A stretch of DNA of 11,591 nucleotides from Betaproteobacteria bacterium (lineage in GTDB: Bacteria; Pseudomonadota; Gammaproteobacteria; Burkholderiales; Rhodocyclaceae): contig JAGWUW010000045.1 of assembly GCA_028868235.1 (NCBI GenBank), positions 1 through 11,591 of the forward strand, read 5' to 3'. Positions within the stretch are counted from its first letter, which is position 1. Each line of letters starts with the position of its first letter. A program made the position numbers and the translations under genes. The notes under the pieces were generated by a model. That model made no database searches. It was not told the origin of the DNA and was given only the letters and a program-made list of their open reading frames with translations. This document shows, piece by piece, positions 7,393 to 11,591 of this stretch.

Positions 7393-7686
7393 ATGCCTGT
7401 CAAGGACCACTTTGCCCAGATCACTGCCGCCTGGCTGGGTTTGGTTGCGCTAACACTGGCCAGTCTCGGCCTATCGGAATGGGCTCGCGACTTCGCCTGG
7501 CTACCGCTCGTCGTCGCCGCCATCATGTGGATAAAGGGCGCCATCGTCGCCCGCTGCTTCATCGAAGCGCAGGTCGCTCACCCCTTCATTGCCCGCGTAC
7601 TGCAAGTCTTCATCGCCGTCGCCCCGATCGCCCTGATCATTACGGCCTTCTTCGGCAATACCGTGGCCCGCTGGGCCAGCGTCTGA
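7393..7686 (+). CDS. norF: Cytochrome c oxidase subunit IV-like small membrane protein, NorF type
   Basis: The 97-residue protein begins MPVKDHFAQITAAWLG and has three predicted membrane helices at about 10-29, 35-57 and 66-89. Its size, topology and the WIKGAIVARCFIEA stretch in the second helix fit the prokaryotic cytochrome c oxidase subunit IV/NorF family. It starts two bases after the norE stop with no visible ribosome-binding site of its own, so it is probably translated by coupling to norE. The frame is open further upstream inside norE, but that part is out of frame with norE and lacks a sensible start. NorF is an accessory factor of nitric oxide reductase in denitrifiers. Here the assignment rests on family resemblance plus pairing with norE, so function is less certain than location. 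Confidence 0.78.
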   Translation: MPVKDHFAQITAAWLGLVALTLASLGLSEWARDFAWLPLVVAAIMWIKGAIVARCFIEAQVAHPFIARVLQVFIAVAPIALIITAFFGNTVARWASV

Positions 7687-7711
7687 CTCCCTCGTCCCCT
7701 GGTTTGATGGA

Positions 7712-7725
7712 ACGCCTTTCGGCGT
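7712..7725 (+). terminator. Weak hairpin after norF, doubtful terminator
   Basis: ACGCC-TTTC-GGCGT forms a 5-bp stem with a tetraloop 25 bp after the norF stop. A run of four T appears only 15 bp later (7741-7744), so it is not a classical intrinsic terminator. It may slow or partly end norEF transcription. No better terminator is seen between norF and the aceE promoter. Confidence 0.25.
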
Positions 7726-7782
7726 AGTCCGTCCTAAGTGTTTTCCCTAACCCGAAATAGCCAAAAAACACGCTCGCCTTTA

Positions 7783-7811
7783 TTGCACGATGCGAATATT
7801 GTTTTTACAAT
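7783..7811 (+). promoter_or_regulatory. sigma70 promoter of aceEF
   Basis: TTGCAC (7783-7788) and TACAAT (7806-7811) are separated by exactly 17 bp. The -10 matches TATAAT at 5 of 6 positions and the -35 keeps the key TTG. A start near 7818 gives a leader of about 100 nt before aceE. The -10 overlaps the dyad ATTGT-N4-ACAAT (7798-7811) and is surrounded by ATGCG half-sites, so regulation by a repressor is plausible. Confidence 0.6.
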
Positions 7812-7824
7812 GCGAAAAGCGCAT
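7790..7824. promoter_or_regulatory. Putative operator cluster at the aceEF promoter
   Basis: ATGCGAA occurs twice in direct orientation exactly 20 bp apart (7790-7796 and 7810-7816). The second copy also forms an inverted repeat ATGCG-N5-CGCAT (7810-7814/7820-7824) over the expected start site. Between them the dyad ATTGT-TTTT-ACAAT (7798-7811) overlaps the -10 box. The dyad is loosely similar to the enterobacterial PdhR operator (ATTGGT-N3-ACCAAT) but lacks its G/C core. The regulator is unknown. Confidence 0.4.
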
Positions 7825-7868
7825 TAGGGAAAGTACGGACTCGCGAACTGGTCCGCAAGGAGTAAAGT

Positions 7869-7891
7869 TGTTTTGCTAAACAGGCAAAACA
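7869..7891 (+). other. Perfect 8-bp hairpin in the aceE leader
   Basis: TGTTTTGC (7869-7876) and GCAAAACA (7884-7891) form a perfect stem around the loop TAAACAG, ending 17 bp before the aceE Shine-Dalgarno sequence. No T-tract follows, so it is not a terminator. It may be an mRNA structure or a DNA operator downstream of the start site. Confidence 0.5.
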
Positions 7892-7919
7892 GAATGAACA
7901 CCAACCGTGGAGACAAATC

Positions 7920-10601
<2,682 letters not shown>

Positions 10602-10603
10602 TC

Positions 10604-10611
10604 GGGAGGAG
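10604..10611 (+). promoter_or_regulatory. Strong ribosome-binding site of aceF
   Basis: GGGAGGAG lies in the 16-bp gap between aceE and aceF and ends 6 bp before the ATG at 10618. It fixes the aceF start and indicates efficient translation of E2 from the shared aceEF mRNA. Confidence 0.85.
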
Positions 10612-10617
10612 ACGACA

Positions 10618-11591
10618 ATGAGCCAAATCATCGAAGTCAAAGTCCCGGATATCGGCGATTTTTCCGACGTGCCGGTCATCGACCTGTTTGTCAAGGTTGG
10701 CGATAGCATCAAGGTTGACGACGCCATCGCTACCCTGGAATCCGATAAAGCCACCATGGACGTGCCGAGCACAGTTGCCGGCACCGTCAAGGAAGTTCTC
10801 GTCCAACTCGGTTCCAAAGTCAGCGAAGGTGCGCTGCTGATCAAGGTCGAAACCGGTGGTGCCGCTACCGAGGCCGCTCCGGCTCCGGCGCCTGCCGCCG
10901 CTGCTCCGGTTGCTGCCCCCTCCGCTGCGGGTGGTGGCGTGGTCGAGGTGAAGGTGCCGGATATCGGCGACTTCTCCGACGTGCCGGTCATCGATCTGTT
11001 CGTCAAGGTCGGCGACAGCATCAAGGTTGACGATGCCATCGCCACCCTGGAATCCGACAAGGCCACCATGGACGTACCGAGCACCGTCGCCGGCACCGTC
11101 AAGGAAGTACTCGTTCAGCTCGGCTCCAAGGTCAGCGAAGGCTCGCTCCTGATCAAGGTCGAAACTGGTACCGGCACTCCAGCGGCTGTTCCGGCCCCGC
11201 AAGCTACCGCTCCGGCTTCCACCACCCCGGCTGCTTCCGCTCCTGCTCCGGTTGATACCGCCCCTGCAGCCCCCCCCGCCGCTGCTCCCGCGGCACTTGC
11301 TCCAGCGCTACCGATCGGTTCCAAGGTCCATGCCTCGCCGTCTGTCCGCGCATACGCTCGCGAACTCGGCGTCGACCTGGGCAAGGTTGCCGCATCCGGA
11401 CCCAAGGGGCGGATTGTCAAGGAAGACCTGACCAAGTATGTCAAGGGCGTCATGACCGGCGCCATTTCTGGCCCGGTCGCCACTGCAGGAGGAGGCATCA
11501 CCGGTGGCGGCGTACTCGATCTGCTACCCTGGCCCAAGGTTGATTTCAGCAAGTTCGGCGAGATCGAGGTCAAACCGCTGTCGCGCATCAA
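10618..11591 (+). CDS. aceF: Dihydrolipoamide acetyltransferase (E2 of pyruvate dehydrogenase), 5' part, cut by window edge
   Basis: AceF forms the core of the pyruvate dehydrogenase complex and transfers acetyl from lipoyl-lysine to CoA. The window holds the first 324 codons, open at the right edge. Domains in order are: lipoyl domain 1 (residues 4-80, lipoyl Lys44 in SDKAT); an Ala/Pro linker (81-107); lipoyl domain 2 (108-184, Lys148); a long Ala/Pro-rich linker (about 185-232); the peripheral E1/E3-binding domain (236-276, ASPSVRAYAREL to KEDLTKYV); a Gly-rich linker; and the first residues of the catalytic acetyltransferase domain (about 303 onward, LPWPKVDFSKFGEIEVKPLSRI). The catalytic His-Asp site lies beyond the window. 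The two lipoyl domains differ at one residue in 75. An lpd gene may follow, but is not in view. Confidence 0.97.
   Translation, partial: MSQIIEVKVPDIGDFSDVPVIDLFVKVGDSIKVDDAIATLESDKATMDVPSTVAGTVKEVLVQLGSKVSEGALLIKVETGGAATEAAPAPAPAAAAPVAAPSAAGGGVVEVKVPDIGDFSDVPVIDLFVKVGDSIKVDDAIATLESDKATMDVPSTVAGTVKEVLVQLGSKVSEGSLLIKVETGTGTPAAVPAPQATAPASTTPAASAPAPVDTAPAAPPAAAPAALAPALPIGSKVHASPSVRAYARELGVDLGKVAASGPKGRIVKEDLTKYVKGVMTGAISGPVATAGGGITGGGVLDLLPWPKVDFSKFGEIEVKPLSRI
10630..11169 (+). repeat. Tandem duplicated lipoyl-domain coding segments in aceF
   Basis: Codons 5-80 (10630-10857) and 109-184 (10942-11169) are direct repeats with a period of 312 bp (104 codons). Comparing the 75 codons 6-80 with 110-184 by eye, I count 26 base differences. 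Of these, 25 are silent third-position changes and one alters the protein (Ala72 to Ser176). The Ala/Pro linker lies between the copies. Confidence 0.93.

Larger units (their letters stand above)
7726..7841. repeat. Interrupted inverted repeat bracketing the aceEF promoter
   Basis: Two blocks on the left recur as reverse complements on the right in mirror order: AGTCCGT (7726-7732) with ACGGACT (7835-7841), and TTTCCCTAA (7742-7750) with TTAGGGAAA (7824-7832). The left arm has nine unpaired bases between the blocks and the right arm two. The 73 bp enclosed contain the predicted aceE promoter. No target duplication or transposase is visible, so a transposon origin is unsupported. Confidence 0.5.

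Overview
This window reads as a piece of ordinary chromosome from a GC-rich betaproteobacterium. The protein character (PurK beginning [16 protein letters not shown], a two-lipoyl AceF, a homodimeric 893-residue AceE, a long Sua5-type TsaC) and the mix of an oxygen-sensitive 2-oxoacid:ferredoxin oxidoreductase with denitrification-associated NorEF suggest a facultatively anaerobic, probably denitrifying member of the Rhodocyclales (Dechloromonas/Azonexus/Thauera-like). The genus is inference. No transposon, phage gene, CRISPR array or other mobile element is visible.

Layout. (1) 1-545: tRNA-Ala(CGC) on the minus strand with a clear sigma70 promoter, divergent from a pterin-4a-carbinolamine dehydratase gene on the plus strand. 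(2) 546-4055, minus strand: a tight folD-purE-purK-tsaC operon in which each stop overlaps the next start. FolD supplies one-carbon folate for purine synthesis, PurK and PurE form the carboxylation step, and TsaC makes the threonylcarbamoyl adenylate for tRNA t6A. (3) 4118-6606, minus strand: iorAB, encoding indolepyruvate:ferredoxin oxidoreductase, followed by an intrinsic terminator that lies almost on the folD start codon. (4) 6607-6790: a divergent control region. It holds one perfect FNR/Dnr-type box facing norEF and one near-perfect box facing iorAB, each about 41 bp from a plausible start site. (5) 6791-7686, plus strand: norE and norF, cytochrome-oxidase subunit III-like and IV-like membrane proteins. 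(6) 7687-7919: a structured leader and promoter region. (7) 7920-11591, plus strand: aceE and the first 324 codons of aceF, encoding pyruvate dehydrogenase E1 and E2. The aceF gene runs off the right edge.

How it fits together. All genes are of recognised families and mostly central metabolism, so I do not see a new multi-gene system. The most interesting material is regulatory: (a) the back-to-back FNR-type boxes that would couple an anaerobic ferredoxin-reducing enzyme to NO-respiration accessory genes; (b) the cluster of ATGCG half-sites, a dyad over the -10 box and inverted repeats around the aceEF promoter; (c) the terminator hairpin embedded in the folD leader; and (d) two lipoyl domains in AceF that are almost identical in protein but diverged at silent sites.
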